Numbered from the stretch's first letter, positions 16,504-25,403 are shown. The stretch: DNA of 64,000 bases from Bacillus sp. V3B (GCF_024494465.1 NZ_JAETXM010000014.1:30529-94528), one strand, 5' to 3'. The notes: generated from the letters alone by a model not told the origin. Made by a program: numbers and translations.

Positions 16504-17247
16504 GTGACAAAGGAAGCCATTTTGTATATTTGTCATGGTAGTCGAGTAAGTGAAGCAAGTGAGCAAGCGGTTTCTTTTATACACCAGGTAATGAAAAAAG
16601 TAGATTCTCCCATTCAGGAAATTGGCTTTCTTGAGTTGTCCGAGCCAACGATCGCGGAAAGCTTTGAACGCTGTGTGAAAAAAGGAGCAACCAAGATTAT
16701 AGCTATTCCTATTCTACTTTTGACTGCAGCACATGCGAAAGAAGATATTCCAGAGGAACTTACTAAACTGCAATTGGATTTTCCTTATGTAGAAGTGAAG
16801 TTTGGGAAACCAATTGGAGTAAATGAGAAAATGGTTGATCTTTTATTAGAAGTAATAGCTGAGACCAGTATTCCATTAAAGGATGATGCAACCGTATTAT
16901 TAGTAGGACGGGGGAGTAGTGACCCGGATGTAAAAAGAGATTTAACGATAATCGGTAATTTATTAGAGAAACGATCAGTCATCAAGCGGGTGGAAGTTTG
17001 TTTTTTAACTGCTGCTGAACCAAGTTTTCAGGAGGGGTTAGAATGGGTAAAACAGTCTGGTTCGGGACAAGTCTTTGTGATTCCTTATCTCTTTTTTACC
17101 GGAATATTAATGAAGAAAATAGAAAAATCATTAGAAGAAATAAGCGAGGATCATGTTACTGAGTTTATCCTATGTCCTTATTTAGGGTATCATCCCATTA
17201 TTGAAGAAATAATCCATGAGCAAATTATAGAATTACATAATAGTTGA
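16504..17247 (+). CDS. sirB: Sirohydrochlorin ferrochelatase
   Basis: A 247-residue CbiX/SirB-type chelatase that inserts iron into sirohydrochlorin to make siroheme, the cofactor of sulfite and nitrite reductase. GTG 16504 is chosen because AGAGGTGGG precedes it. It has two homologous halves: ICHGSR with the first conserved histidine, LLLTAAHAKEDIP with the metal-binding histidine, and LLVGRGSSD at the start of the second half. In B. subtilis the order continues with sumT and sirC. Neither is present here, so upstream siroheme steps must be encoded elsewhere. Confidence 0.9.
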   Translation: MTKEAILYICHGSRVSEASEQAVSFIHQVMKKVDSPIQEIGFLELSEPTIAESFERCVKKGATKIIAIPILLLTAAHAKEDIPEELTKLQLDFPYVEVKFGKPIGVNEKMVDLLLEVIAETSIPLKDDATVLLVGRGSSDPDVKRDLTIIGNLLEKRSVIKRVEVCFLTAAEPSFQEGLEWVKQSGSGQVFVIPYLFFTGILMKKIEKSLEEISEDHVTEFILCPYLGYHPIIEEIIHEQIIELHNS

Positions 17248-17303
17248 AGCATAAATAAGGATAATTTCTAATGGTTAGTTGTTTTGCATATAGATAAAAC
17301 ATT

Positions 17304-17343
17304 AAAATGAAAGCAATCGGTATTTTGCGATTGCTTTCATTTT
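17304..17343. terminator. Bidirectional terminator
   Basis: AAAATGAAAGCAATCG and CGATTGCTTTCATTTT pair over an 8-base loop between two convergent genes. Confidence 0.8.
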
Positions 17344-17364
17344 AATTAGAAATTGTATAATTAT

Positions 17365-17784
17365 TTAATAATTCCTAAAAATTATCATACCTAGAATCAT
17401 CGGAATAATCATACTAAGCCCGACTGTTAAAGTTGGAAAGGGTATTTTCGGGGCAAATATCGTCCCAAATTCTCCGATAAAACCAGCAATGATAAAAGGA
17501 ATAGCGGATGTCATTTTATTGACCCCAGTCTTTGCATGATACCAAGCATCCCATACGGTATATACATAAAAACCGGGATAAAATAATAAATATCCGAAAT
17601 TCGTAACTTCTATTGCTTGCTGATGATAGCCATTAAAATCAAGGAAAATGGCTTTGTTTATGTTTGCTGTTATATTATTGTAATGTTCAATGGCTAGTAA
17701 GACAACCCCCTTTAGAAACTGCTTATTATACATTTGTCCAAATCCGGGCATTAGAATGGAAAATAATCCTGCGATAATCCTCAT
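17365..17784 (-). CDS. TM2-like membrane protein, unknown function
   Basis: A 139-residue membrane protein with three or four hydrophobic helices. The N-terminus GLFSILMPGFGQMYNKQFLKG resembles TM2-type membrane proteins, in which PG.GQ.Y marks the first helix turn. The middle contains a hydrophilic stretch (HYNNITANINKA). Length and C-terminal pair of helices do not identify a characterised family. It is convergent with sirB and shares its terminator. The start ATG 17784 follows AGGGGACAAC. Confidence 0.6.
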   Translation of the reverse strand: MRIIAGLFSILMPGFGQMYNKQFLKGVVLLAIEHYNNITANINKAIFLDFNGYHQQAIEVTNFGYLLFYPGFYVYTVWDAWYHAKTGVNKMTSAIPFIIAGFIGEFGTIFAPKIPFPTLTVGLSMIIPMILGMIIFRNY

Positions 17785-18187
17785 GATGTTGTCCCCTATA
17801 TGTAGATTTCTACCTTAGTTTCCATTTAATTTCCAATAATTATACCTATAATTGGAACATTGTATTGTAACAGTCGAAAACTGTATAAAAACATTTTTTG
17901 TACTGTAAGAATAGAACGATGGTTCGCTTCGTTTTCTATGAGTGGAAATGTGGTGATTTGTAGGGATTCAAATAAATTCAGCCTCTAGACGTAGTATCGA
18001 ATACTTCTTAGTATCCAAATCTTTGCAAACAGGTAGCAATTATGAAGAAGGTCGCTTAAAATGAAAATGAAACTTTCTTTCTTTTTTTTCGTATAAAAAA
18101 GGATCACGATTTGATTACGTTTATTAAAAACCATTTGCTAATTGTTTTAAATAGTACTTCAAGAATGATAGACAGGAGTCGATTATT
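17785..18187. other. Intergenic region between divergent genes
   Basis: About 400 AT-rich bases upstream of both the TM2-like gene and xpaC. I see no open frame with a ribosome site. The only notable structure is GTATCGAATAC near 17993 followed by GTATCC. Promoters for both genes are presumably here. Confidence 0.5.
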
Positions 18188-18832
18188 ATGAAATCATTTC
18201 TTCACTTTTTGTTTCGCTCATTTGCTGCTGCCTCCACTTCTGTTTTTGTATGGTTGATTAGTTTTCTTGCGTTTGATCAAACCTTCCTATTTTCATTATT
18301 AGTAGGATTTTTGAGTGGGTCTGCGATTTACTTGTTCCTAAAATGGCTAAATAGTTCTCAGCTTTTACGTGAAAACGGACTGTCCCGAAGAGAATATCAA
18401 TATATTAAGAAAAACTTAAAAGAAGCCAAGTTGAAAATTCATCGGTTGCAAAAAGCATTATTTCGTGTGAGAAGTCTGACAAATATGAAACAAAACTTTG
18501 AAATGCTTCGTGTAGTTAACAAAATCTACATGATTACGAAAAAAGAACCGAAGCGTTTTTATCAGGCAGAGCGTTTTTACTTTACGAACCTTGATTCGAT
18601 TGTAGAATTAACGGAAAAATATGCTCTTTTACATGCTCAACCAGCTAAAACAGCTGAACTTACCCATTCTTTAAATGAAACTCGGATCATGATGAATAAA
18701 CTGAATAACTCTTTAGAGAAAGATTTGTACACGATACTAGAAGATGATATTGATCATTTACAATTTGAGTTGGATGTTGCTAAGAAGCAGATTAGTAAAA
18801 ATCCAATTGAGAAAGATAACAGGGGGCGATGA
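18188..18832 (+). CDS. xpaC: XpaC-family membrane-anchored protein
   Basis: A 214-residue protein with two N-terminal transmembrane helices (about residues 8-30 and 33-53) and a long helical cytoplasmic region. The sequence YIKKNLKEAKLKIHRLQKAL and later QFELDVAKKQ fits XpaC. XpaC was named for hydrolysis of a chromogenic phosphate substrate but is now generally regarded as the partner of the TelA-like protein YaaN. It overlaps in transcription with the next gene (3-base gap), so it is an operon. The start ATG 18188 follows CAGGAG. Confidence 0.85.
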   Translation: MKSFLHFLFRSFAAASTSVFVWLISFLAFDQTFLFSLLVGFLSGSAIYLFLKWLNSSQLLRENGLSRREYQYIKKNLKEAKLKIHRLQKALFRVRSLTNMKQNFEMLRVVNKIYMITKKEPKRFYQAERFYFTNLDSIVELTEKYALLHAQPAKTAELTHSLNETRIMMNKLNNSLEKDLYTILEDDIDHLQFELDVAKKQISKNPIEKDNRGR

Positions 18833-18835
18833 AAC

Positions 18836-19993
18836 GTGACGGAACGAAAGCCAATTTCTGAAATAGATGACTTATTGGACAATCCTTTTGGTGAATTGGA
18901 TATAACAAACCAAACAGCCTCACTACAAAAAGAACAGGAAAGACCGATGAGAGTGATAGATACCTTAACGGAAGAAAATAAGCAGAAAGCGCATGGGTTG
19001 GCTCAGCAAATTGATCCGCGAAATCATCAAGCCATTACTCTTTACGGGACACAAGCACAATCAAAGCTATTGAACTTTTCCCATTCGATGCTTGAACATG
19101 TCCAAAATAAAGATGTCGGTGAAATTGGGGATATTTTAGGGGATTTAATGAAAAAACTAGAGCAGGTAAATCCAGATGAACTTGTTCCAGAGAAACGTAA
19201 TTTCTTCTCAAGATTATTTGGAAAAATCTCCAGTTCGGTTAATGAAATATTATCAAAATATCAGAAAACAGGAGCGCAAATTGATCGAATTACGGTCAAG
19301 CTAGATCATTGTAAAAAAGCGTTAATGACCGATAATATGATGCTTGAACAATTGTATGAAAATAATAAAGAGTATTTTCTCGCTTTAAATGTTTATATTG
19401 CTGCGGGTGAAATAAAGCTTGAGGAATTACAAACAGTGACGATTCCAGAGTTAAAGCAAAAGGCTGAAAAGAGTCAAGATCAAATGGATTTTCAAGATGT
19501 GAATGATATGATGCAATTTGCTGACCGTCTCGAAAAACGTATGTATGATTTAAAGCTCAGTCGTCAAATCACAACACAAAGTGCACCGCAAATTAGGCTG
19601 ATTCAAAACACAAATCAAGCATTAGTCGAAAAAATCCAATCTTCGATCATGACGGCGATTCCACTTTGGAAAAATCAAATTGCGATTGCGCTTACTTTAA
19701 TTCGCCAGCGTTCTGCGGTTGAAGCCCAAAAACAAGTATCGAAAACAACGAATAATTTATTGTTAAAGAATGCGGAAATGTTAAAAACAAATACGATTGA
19801 AACAGCGAAAGAAAATGAACGAGGAATTGTTGATATTGAAACGTTAAAGAAAACCCAAGAAAACTTGGTTTCAACCTTGGAAGAAACACTTCGCATTCAA
19901 GCAGATGGCCGAACAAAACGCCGACAAGCTGAACAAGAATTAATCTCGATGGAAAATGAATTAAAACAAAAACTATTGAATTTAAAAGGTTAA
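18836..19993 (+). CDS. yaaN: TelA/YaaN toxic-anion resistance protein
   Basis: A 385-residue soluble, almost wholly helical protein; start GTG 18836 with the ribosome site AGGGGGCGATG overlapping the xpaC end. TelA-family proteins were linked to tellurite or other toxic-anion resistance and to cell-envelope stress, with an unresolved mechanism. Family features here are the N-terminal leader ending in ALSKLL-like helices, the central [16 protein letters not shown] block and the C-terminal [20 protein letters not shown]. The pairing with xpaC is the standard Bacillus arrangement. A terminator follows. Confidence 0.88.
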   Translation: MTERKPISEIDDLLDNPFGELDITNQTASLQKEQERPMRVIDTLTEENKQKAHGLAQQIDPRNHQAITLYGTQAQSKLLNFSHSMLEHVQNKDVGEIGDILGDLMKKLEQVNPDELVPEKRNFFSRLFGKISSSVNEILSKYQKTGAQIDRITVKLDHCKKALMTDNMMLEQLYENNKEYFLALNVYIAAGEIKLEELQTVTIPELKQKAEKSQDQMDFQDVNDMMQFADRLEKRMYDLKLSRQITTQSAPQIRLIQNTNQALVEKIQSSIMTAIPLWKNQIAIALTLIRQRSAVEAQKQVSKTTNNLLLKNAEMLKTNTIETAKENERGIVDIETLKKTQENLVSTLEETLRIQADGRTKRRQAEQELISMENELKQKLLNLKG

Positions 19994-20044
19994 TCAAGCA
20001 TCAAAACCAGTGTCTGACAATAAAATGGATGGATTGTTTTGTGG

Positions 20045-20077
20045 AGCACGCCTGTCATCATGCAGGTGTGCTTTTTG
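20045..20077 (+). terminator. Terminator after yaaN
   Basis: AGCACGCCTG and CAGGTGTGCT pair over TCATCATG, followed by T residues. Confidence 0.8.
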
Positions 20078-20186
20078 TTTGGTTTAGATTTTAGGATTAG
20101 GATGAGCTCTGTCGAAATATAATGCAACAATGAAGATTTTTTGCTTTCTTTTTGGTCTGTATGTTGTACATCAGAGGGGGAGAGAA

Positions 20187-21203
20187 ATGAAGGCTTCAAA
20201 GATATTCGGTGGGCTGCTTTTTTTTATGATCATGCTGATGCTTACTAGTTGTATGCAAAAGGAAGAAGTAGTAAAAAAAAGCACAGTAGTGGAAGAAAAA
20301 AAAGAAGTAGAGAGAGAAACAAAAGAGATTCCGACTGATGAAGAATTAATCGCTGTTTTGCAAGCAAATATTGACACTTTCCATGATAAAGATCTCAAAG
20401 CACATATGAAAACAATCCACTCTCAATCTCCAGCATATGATGCGACTGAAAGTGATGTTAAATATCTGATGGACTTATATACGTTAAACATGGAATTAGT
20501 CGAAACAGAGGTGATCGAAAAAACGGAAAAAATGGCAAAAGTTGTATACACACAAAGGACAATCAAGTTAGTTGGCCCAGAATTTAAAAATAATGAACTA
20601 ACAGGTGTTCATACGTTACGTCCGGAAAATGGCGAATGGAAAATCGTTTCAACTGTTGTCGAAACGACAGTGTATTTAGATGAGTTTGGCTTTCCAATGG
20701 ATGAAAGTATCGAGGTGGGAGGAACCACTGACTATGTATATAGAGGGATTATGGAGCAGTTGAATTTTTTTATTGATACTCGCCAGTGGCAAGAAGCCTA
20801 TTATGGAGAGGAGGCAGGTTATGCATTAGCCGAGTTTATATTAGCGGGAGAGACCATTGATAGGTGGAGCGAATTGTTTTCTATTCACTTCTTTGAAGAT
20901 GGTTATACAAATATAGGTGTTGAAAACTATGTAGCGAGTATGGAAGAAACTCTAAGAGCTTCCGTAACAGGAGATATTACTTTTGAGACAGTAGAATTAA
21001 CGGAAAGCGATGCCGTGTACGAATTTGCGATTGGGAATGATCCGAATGAACTGGACCAACATGAAATTGCTCGCATCTTTGCTTACAACGACCATCTATT
21101 TCTTATTCGCTACACAATCCTAGGTCCACCCATGGACGAGGCTTACAAGACAGAATGGATCAATCGCTTAAAACAAGCATCCGTTCTATCAGAAGGTGTG
21201 TAA
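20187..21203 (+). CDS. Lipoprotein with two NTF2-like domains, unknown function
   Basis: A 338-residue exported lipoprotein. The start ATG 20187 follows GAGGGGGAGAG. The signal peptide ends in the lipobox LTSC (cysteine near residue 22), then a charged Lys/Glu linker. Two similar alpha/beta segments follow (about residues 50-170 and 190-335), each starting with a helix such as LIAVLQANIDTFHDKDLKAH and ending in strands resembling NTF2/SnoaL folds. No catalytic residues are recognisable. It stands alone with a terminator downstream. Confidence 0.65.
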   Translation: MKASKIFGGLLFFMIMLMLTSCMQKEEVVKKSTVVEEKKEVERETKEIPTDEELIAVLQANIDTFHDKDLKAHMKTIHSQSPAYDATESDVKYLMDLYTLNMELVETEVIEKTEKMAKVVYTQRTIKLVGPEFKNNELTGVHTLRPENGEWKIVSTVVETTVYLDEFGFPMDESIEVGGTTDYVYRGIMEQLNFFIDTRQWQEAYYGEEAGYALAEFILAGETIDRWSELFSIHFFEDGYTNIGVENYVASMEETLRASVTGDITFETVELTESDAVYEFAIGNDPNELDQHEIARIFAYNDHLFLIRYTILGPPMDEAYKTEWINRLKQASVLSEGV

Positions 21204-21240
21204 CGACAAATGTCTATCTTCAGAATGTGATACAGGATAT

Positions 21241-21272
21241 AAAAAACACGTTGGTAAGCGACGTGTTTTTTA
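21241..21272 (+). terminator. Terminator after the lipoprotein gene
   Basis: AAAACACGT and ACGTGTTTT flank TGGTAAGCG and are followed by a T run. Confidence 0.75.
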
Positions 21273-21286
21273 TATGAAAACTTATT

Positions 21287-21350
21287 GAGAAATAATATAT
21301 AGAAGATGCTAGCTAACTGAGAAATAATATATAGAAGATGCTAGCTAACT
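21287..21350 (+). repeat. Perfect 32-bp tandem duplication
   Basis: The 32-base unit at 21287-21318 (GAGAAATAATATATAGAAGA and on) is repeated exactly at 21319-21350. It lies about 70 bases upstream of the universal stress gene, in its promoter region. Confidence 0.9.
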
Positions 21351-21418
21351 TTAAATATTATATAATGAAGAGGAAGGCATTATCTGAATACAAGAAATCT
21401 AGGAGGTATGAATCATTC

Positions 21419-21838
21419 ATGTATAATCATATTTTATTAGCGACAGATGGATCTAATAATTCATTACGAGCAGCAGATCAGGCAATCAAATTAGCGTCAA
21501 CATCAAATGATGCATTAATTGAAATTATCTATGTGGTTGATTTTGAAACGTCTAAAAGGGATACATTACAAAACATGAATTCTGTAACAATTGAGCAAGA
21601 GAGAAAAAAGCGTATCCAATTAACAGAGGGAAAACTCAAGGCTGCTGGAGTCAAGAGCAAGTCTACTATTCTACATGGTGAACCCGGCCCAACGATTGTT
21701 TCATATGCCAATAATCAGCCATTTGATGTTGTGGTAATTGGAAGCAGGGGGTTAAATTCCCTTCAAGAAATGGTGTTAGGAAGTGTGAGCCATAAAGTAG
21801 CTAAACGTGTGCAGTGCCCAGTCATGATTGTTAAGTAA
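21419..21838 (+). CDS. Universal stress protein (UspA family)
   Basis: A 139-residue single-domain UspA protein; start ATG 21419 after AGGAGG (an earlier ATG at 21408 is out of frame). It has HILLATDGSNNSLRAADQA at the N-terminus with the conserved Asp, and the ATP-binding motif GSRGLNSLQEMVLGSVSHKV, i.e. the G-2X-G-9X-G-S pattern. Such proteins bind ATP and support survival under stress. The immediate upstream region contains the 32-bp tandem duplication. Confidence 0.9.
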   Translation: MYNHILLATDGSNNSLRAADQAIKLASTSNDALIEIIYVVDFETSKRDTLQNMNSVTIEQERKKRIQLTEGKLKAAGVKSKSTILHGEPGPTIVSYANNQPFDVVVIGSRGLNSLQEMVLGSVSHKVAKRVQCPVMIVK

Positions 21839-21923
21839 ACATAAGTGGAAAAGCGGTTAAATATTTCGTAAAATACTTATTTAAAGTTTCATATAATGAA
21901 AAAAAAGTTTTACATAAACAAGG

Positions 21924-21955
21924 TTACTATTTATAATATACATTATAAATAGTAA
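21924..21955. promoter_or_regulatory. Perfect 14-bp-arm palindrome upstream of the ferredoxin remnant
   Basis: TTACTATTTATAAT (21924-21937), spacer ATAC and ATTATAAATAGTAA (21942-21955) form a perfect inverted repeat, AT-rich and without a T tract. It may be an operator for a dimeric regulator. The decayed IclR gene nearby is one conceivable former partner, but this is inference. Confidence 0.5.
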
Positions 21956-22133
21956 TAGGTTAATAACAATATTTCGTAGTAATTGAGTTTTGTTTTAAAC
22001 AGATTCATTTATATTAGTTGTCGTTCATAATAGGTTTTAAATAAAAACGTAAATGTAACCGCTTTCTTAAAGCGTTGACTTGATCTGCGATTTAGTTCAT
22101 AAAGTTACGTAAATAGACTAAAGGAGGGATAGC

Positions 22134-22453
22134 GTGTATAAAGTTACACTAAAAGCAAGAGGTCAACAGTTTGAGTATCCTTGTGGACCCACTGAAACGC
22201 CATTAGCAGCAGCAGTTAAGCAATTTATTCCAATTCCAGCAGGATGTACACGAGGCGGATGTGTAAGGTGAAGGTGCTTGGTGGAGAATATGATCAAGAA
22301 TTAGTTCGTTCACATGACGATTTATCTGATGAAGATTTAGAGAATGGTTTTGCGCTAGCATGTTGTATGACAGCTAAAAGTGATCTTGAAATTATCACAG
22401 TTGAAGATTATGAAAAACAATTAAAAGAATCTAGTTTGGAAGAGGTGAAATAA
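22134..22453 (+). pseudogene. Frameshifted plant-type [2Fe-2S] ferredoxin
   Basis: GTG 22134 follows a perfect AAGGAGGG. The first frame reads YKVTLKARGQQFEYPCGP and AGCTRGGCV, then stops at TGA near 22270. The second frame, from about 22259, continues MCKVKVLGGEYDQELVRSHD and FALACCMTAKSDLEI. Together they give the CxxxxCxxC plus distant Cys layout of chloroplast-type ferredoxins. Joining the frames requires about seven extra bases, and GGATGTG is a plausible lost tandem copy. Such ferredoxins occur beside catechol meta-cleavage genes. The stop overlaps the next ATG (TAATG). Confidence 0.75.
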
Positions 22454-22908
22454 TGATGAGTTCTGATATGATTTATCAAAAATATGCGTTAACACAATCA
22501 TTAGCTTTGAAAGTACTAGGTGCAATTACAAGTAAAGCGGAAGAACTAGGAATTAAAATAAACGCTGCTGTTGTAGATGAAGGAGCTAATTTAAAAGCAT
22601 TCATTCGAATGGATGAAGCGGCATTGCTTAGTATTGAAATTGCTCAAAATAAGGCGTACACAGCTGCGGCTTTTGGAACACCTACTCATGAATGGTATCC
22701 AATGATTAAAGATGAACCAGCTTTATTAACTGGAATTGTTCATACAAATAAACTAGTTGTTTTTGGTGGTGGAATTCCGCTTAAACACAATAATATCATT
22801 GTTGGAGGAATTGGTGTCTCTGGTGGCTCTGCTGAAGAAGACGTTCAATGTGCCGAAGCAGGACTTGAAGTCTTCGAACAGTATTCTAAAGTATTGAGCA
22901 AAAACTGA
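22453..22908 (+). CDS. GlcG/HbpS-family protein
   Basis: A 151-residue protein that starts on an ATG overlapping the stop of the ferredoxin frame, so coupled translation is likely. The family shows VVDEGANLKAFIRMD, NKAYTAAAFGTPT and the glycine-rich FGGGIPLKHNNIIVGGIGVSG. HbpS-type proteins bind heme in some actinobacteria, whereas GlcG-like members accompany glycolate or aromatic catabolism genes and have no proven reaction. Context (ferredoxin, SDR and hydrolase remnants) favours the catabolic association. The frame is intact. Confidence 0.85.
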   Translation: MMSSDMIYQKYALTQSLALKVLGAITSKAEELGIKINAAVVDEGANLKAFIRMDEAALLSIEIAQNKAYTAAAFGTPTHEWYPMIKDEPALLTGIVHTNKLVVFGGGIPLKHNNIIVGGIGVSGGSAEEDVQCAEAGLEVFEQYSKVLSKN

Positions 22909-23094
22909 TACGAAATTCTATATGATATTCACTAAAGTAGTTAATAGATGAAGAAAATAATAGATTTAATAAGGAAGAAGAAATATATTGCTAGTCAACT
23001 TTCTATGCTTGTAGATTTTGGCCAGAGACAATAATTGCTTCTTCCTTTTCCTATGTTGTAATTCTAAAAAAAGATTTTGTTTGCTTTATAAATT

Positions 23095-23287
23095 TTAACT
23101 TCATTCAGCAGAAGTCCTCCACTTCTGTAAGTGGGGGATGAATGCAAAAAGCTCTCTGATTCAGTGGGGGTTCAAACCCCGATTGAATGAAGTTAAGCCT
23201 CCGGCGGATGCCTCGGATTTTTTAAAGGTCATTGATCGAGCGAGCTCGATAAAAATCCGGGCGCAAATTCGGCGGGGCGAATTTGAT
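23095..23287. repeat. 193-bp hairpin-rich dispersed repeat, copy 1
   Basis: Nearly identical to 37341-37533 with about three differences. The first 102 bases are bounded by inverted repeats TTAACTTCATTCA and TGAATGAAGTTAA and contain CCTCCACTT/AAGTGGGGG and GGGGTTCAAACCCC hairpins. The rest is GC-rich, with ATCGAGCGAGCTCGAT inside CGGATTTTT/AAAAATCCG and AAATTCGGCGGGGCGAATTT. It has no open frame. It resembles a non-autonomous element, perhaps related to IS200/IS605 ends, but this is a guess. Confidence 0.75.
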
Positions 23288-23296
23288 AAATGATCT

Positions 23297-23422
23297 TTAT
23301 TTTTGACCGTAGATAGTACGAATATTGATCAGATTCAGTCTGCAATTAAAATGATTCAATCTAAGTGGGGCCGGATTGATACATTAGTCAATAATGGCGA
23401 ATTATATACGAGATAATGGAGG
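23297..23422 (+). pseudogene. Fragment of short-chain dehydrogenase/reductase
   Basis: A 40-residue relic reading TVDSTNIDQIQSAIKMIQSK then WGRIDTLVNN, the conserved SDR segment that ends in NNAG; here the motif reads NNGELYTR and then a stop. There is no N-terminal TGXXXGIG or catalytic YxxxK. It begins immediately after the 193-bp repeat, suggesting the repeat or an associated deletion removed the 5' part. Confidence 0.6.
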
Positions 23423-23518
23423 GATTAAATAGGATTTTCAGCTGCTATTCTATGATAAGAAAAATGGATAGGGGGAATGAGTCAACCAAAATCAATTTAA
23501 TTTTTTGGTTGAGCTTAC

Positions 23519-23574
23519 AAAATCAGCAGTCCAGTTTAGTTTAAAAACTATTCAGTGGACTGCTGATTTTTATT
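23519..23574 (+). terminator. Terminator hairpin
   Basis: AAATCAGCAGTCCA and TGGACTGCTGATTT pair and are followed by T residues. A second, weaker hairpin, TCAACCAAAA/TTTTGGTTGA, lies at 23481-23511. Confidence 0.7.
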
Positions 23575-23820
23575 GTAGTGATAAATCGTTATTCCTCTTG
23601 ATAAATTTCATGATTTGAAATACTATAATAGCAGTAGAGTTATTTTAATATAACAAAGTTTTATATCTCTATGGATAACTTTTATTTACGAACCATCTAA
23701 TACTATAGTCATTTGTGTTAGATGATCGTGGAAGGTTCGAAAGTACATAGTAACTAGATTTTATCTGTATTTAAATAGCTTCGTCAGTAATTTTATGAAA
23801 ATAACGGTTGAGGTGTTTAT

Positions 23821-24200
23821 ATGATTAATTCTGTTAACAATGCTATAAGAATTATCGACTGCTTTACAGCGGAAAACCCTGAAGTAGGAGTTTCAGAAAT
23901 TGCCTCGTTATTAAACATGAATAAAAGTACAGTTCATCATCTGATCTGATGAGGACATTAAATTACGATTACCCATCATGACCAATTTATCATTGAACTA
24001 AAAAAGATTGCCAAACAAGGTTATTCAATTGATCATGAAGAATTTGAAGTGGGTTTATATTGCGTGGCGGTCCCCTTGAAAGATTTTTTAGGGAATATTG
24101 TAGCGGCTATAAGTATATAGGGTCCCGAACATCGGATTCATAGTCAGAAAGAAAACTACCTTTCCCAAATTTTATTAACAGCGAAAAAGATATCAACTTA
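23821..24200 (+). pseudogene. IclR-family regulator with internal deletion
   Basis: ATG 23821 opens SVNNAIRIIDCFTAENPEVG, then VSEIASLLNMNKSTVHHLI, a good IclR winged-helix N-terminus, which stops at TGA after about 42 residues. Downstream, KKIAKQGYSIDHEEFEVGLY and VAVPLKDFLGNIVAAISI match the end of the IclR effector domain, again stop, and a last segment ends in LTAKKIST. About 120 residues of the middle are gone. IclR proteins often control aromatic catabolism, consistent with neighbours. Confidence 0.75.
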
Positions 24201-24550
24201 GTTTGATTTATGATTTGAAGTATAGATGCAAAACAAATATTAAAAAGGCTATGGGAATCTAAAATATAAATTTTTTGACGAAAATTTGAAAAAAATGAAG
24301 GAATTTATCGAATATATGTCGAATAATTAATTCTATAGATACAAATATTAGTTATATGAGTAAATAAGTAATGAAAAAATGACTTATTTTAATTCGCGGC
24401 TTCGTTAATGATTTTGTTGGAACCGATCATGTATGTTTAATGTGCTAATCTTAAAAGTCCAGCACGATCCCTTTTAATCAAAAGGTTAACAAGGCCGAAT
24501 TAATTATATGGATTTATTAAATCTAAAGCAAAATGAGAGGGGATTTTAAA

Positions 24551-25366
24551 ATGGTAGAAAAGGGTAAATACGTTGACGTACAAGGGATTAATACGCATTA
24601 TCATGAAGATGGACAAGGAGAACCAGTGCTTCTCATTCATGGATCAGGACCAGGGGTTTCAGCATGGGCTAACTGGCGTTTAGTTTTTCCTATACTTTCT
24701 AAGCAATACCACCTTTATGCACCAGATGTTGTTGGATTTGGTTACACAGATAGACCAGAAGATATTCAATATTCTATAGATGTTTGGGCAGAACATATGA
24801 TTAATTTTATCGATACGGTTATTAAGAAAAAAGTATCCATTATCGGTAACTCTTTTGGTGGAGCGATTGCTTTACATATGGCGAAACGTCGTCCAGATCT
24901 TATCAATAAATTAATTATGATGGGTAGTATGGGAACAGATCATTATATTGCAGATGGATTGGATAAGGTTTGGGGTTATACACCAAGCTTTGAAAATATG
25001 AAAAATCTCATTAAACTTTTTGCTTATGATCAAAGTATGGCCGAAAATGGTGACTTAGTGGAGATGCGTTATCAATCCAGTATGCAAGAAGGCTTCCAAG
25101 AGTCATTTTCCGCTATGTTCCCAGAGCCAAGACAAAGACATGTTAGTGCAATGGCTTTAACCATCGATCAACTGCAAAATATTCAGTTTCCAGCGTTAGT
25201 GATTCATGGTAGAGATGATCAAGTTATTCCATTAGAAGAGACAAGCTTTAAGTTAGCTCGAGCACTTCCAAATGCTCAACTTGTTGTATTCCCTGAATGT
25301 GGTCACTGGGTACAAATTGAAAAAACAGAAGAGTTTGCTGCACAAGTGGTTGAATTTTTGAAATGA
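24551..25366 (+). CDS. Alpha/beta hydrolase, probable 2-hydroxymuconic semialdehyde-type hydrolase
   Basis: A 271-residue cytoplasmic hydrolase. The start ATG 24551 follows AGAGGGGATTT. It has the oxyanion motif HGSGPGVSAWANW, nucleophile elbow GNSFGGA (Ser near 108), acid HGRDDQVIP and base ECGHW. These and the overall length match C-C bond hydrolases of meta-cleavage pathways (DmpD/XylF/TodF type), which split ring-fission products. The nearest relatives cannot be ranked by eye, so the exact substrate is unknown. It is the only clearly intact enzyme of an otherwise decayed catabolic neighbourhood. Confidence 0.82.
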   Translation: MVEKGKYVDVQGINTHYHEDGQGEPVLLIHGSGPGVSAWANWRLVFPILSKQYHLYAPDVVGFGYTDRPEDIQYSIDVWAEHMINFIDTVIKKKVSIIGNSFGGAIALHMAKRRPDLINKLIMMGSMGTDHYIADGLDKVWGYTPSFENMKNLIKLFAYDQSMAENGDLVEMRYQSSMQEGFQESFSAMFPEPRQRHVSAMALTIDQLQNIQFPALVIHGRDDQVIPLEETSFKLARALPNAQLVVFPECGHWVQIEKTEEFAAQVVEFLK

Positions 25367-25403
25367 TAAAGTGATTGATAAAAGTTAAAAAGTGTTTAAG
25401 TAA

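Noticed and set aside
22262..22275. TGA in the ferredoxin as a selenocysteine codon
   Set aside because: Reading through gives a short non-ferredoxin sequence that stops soon after; the cysteine pattern is recovered only by a frameshift.
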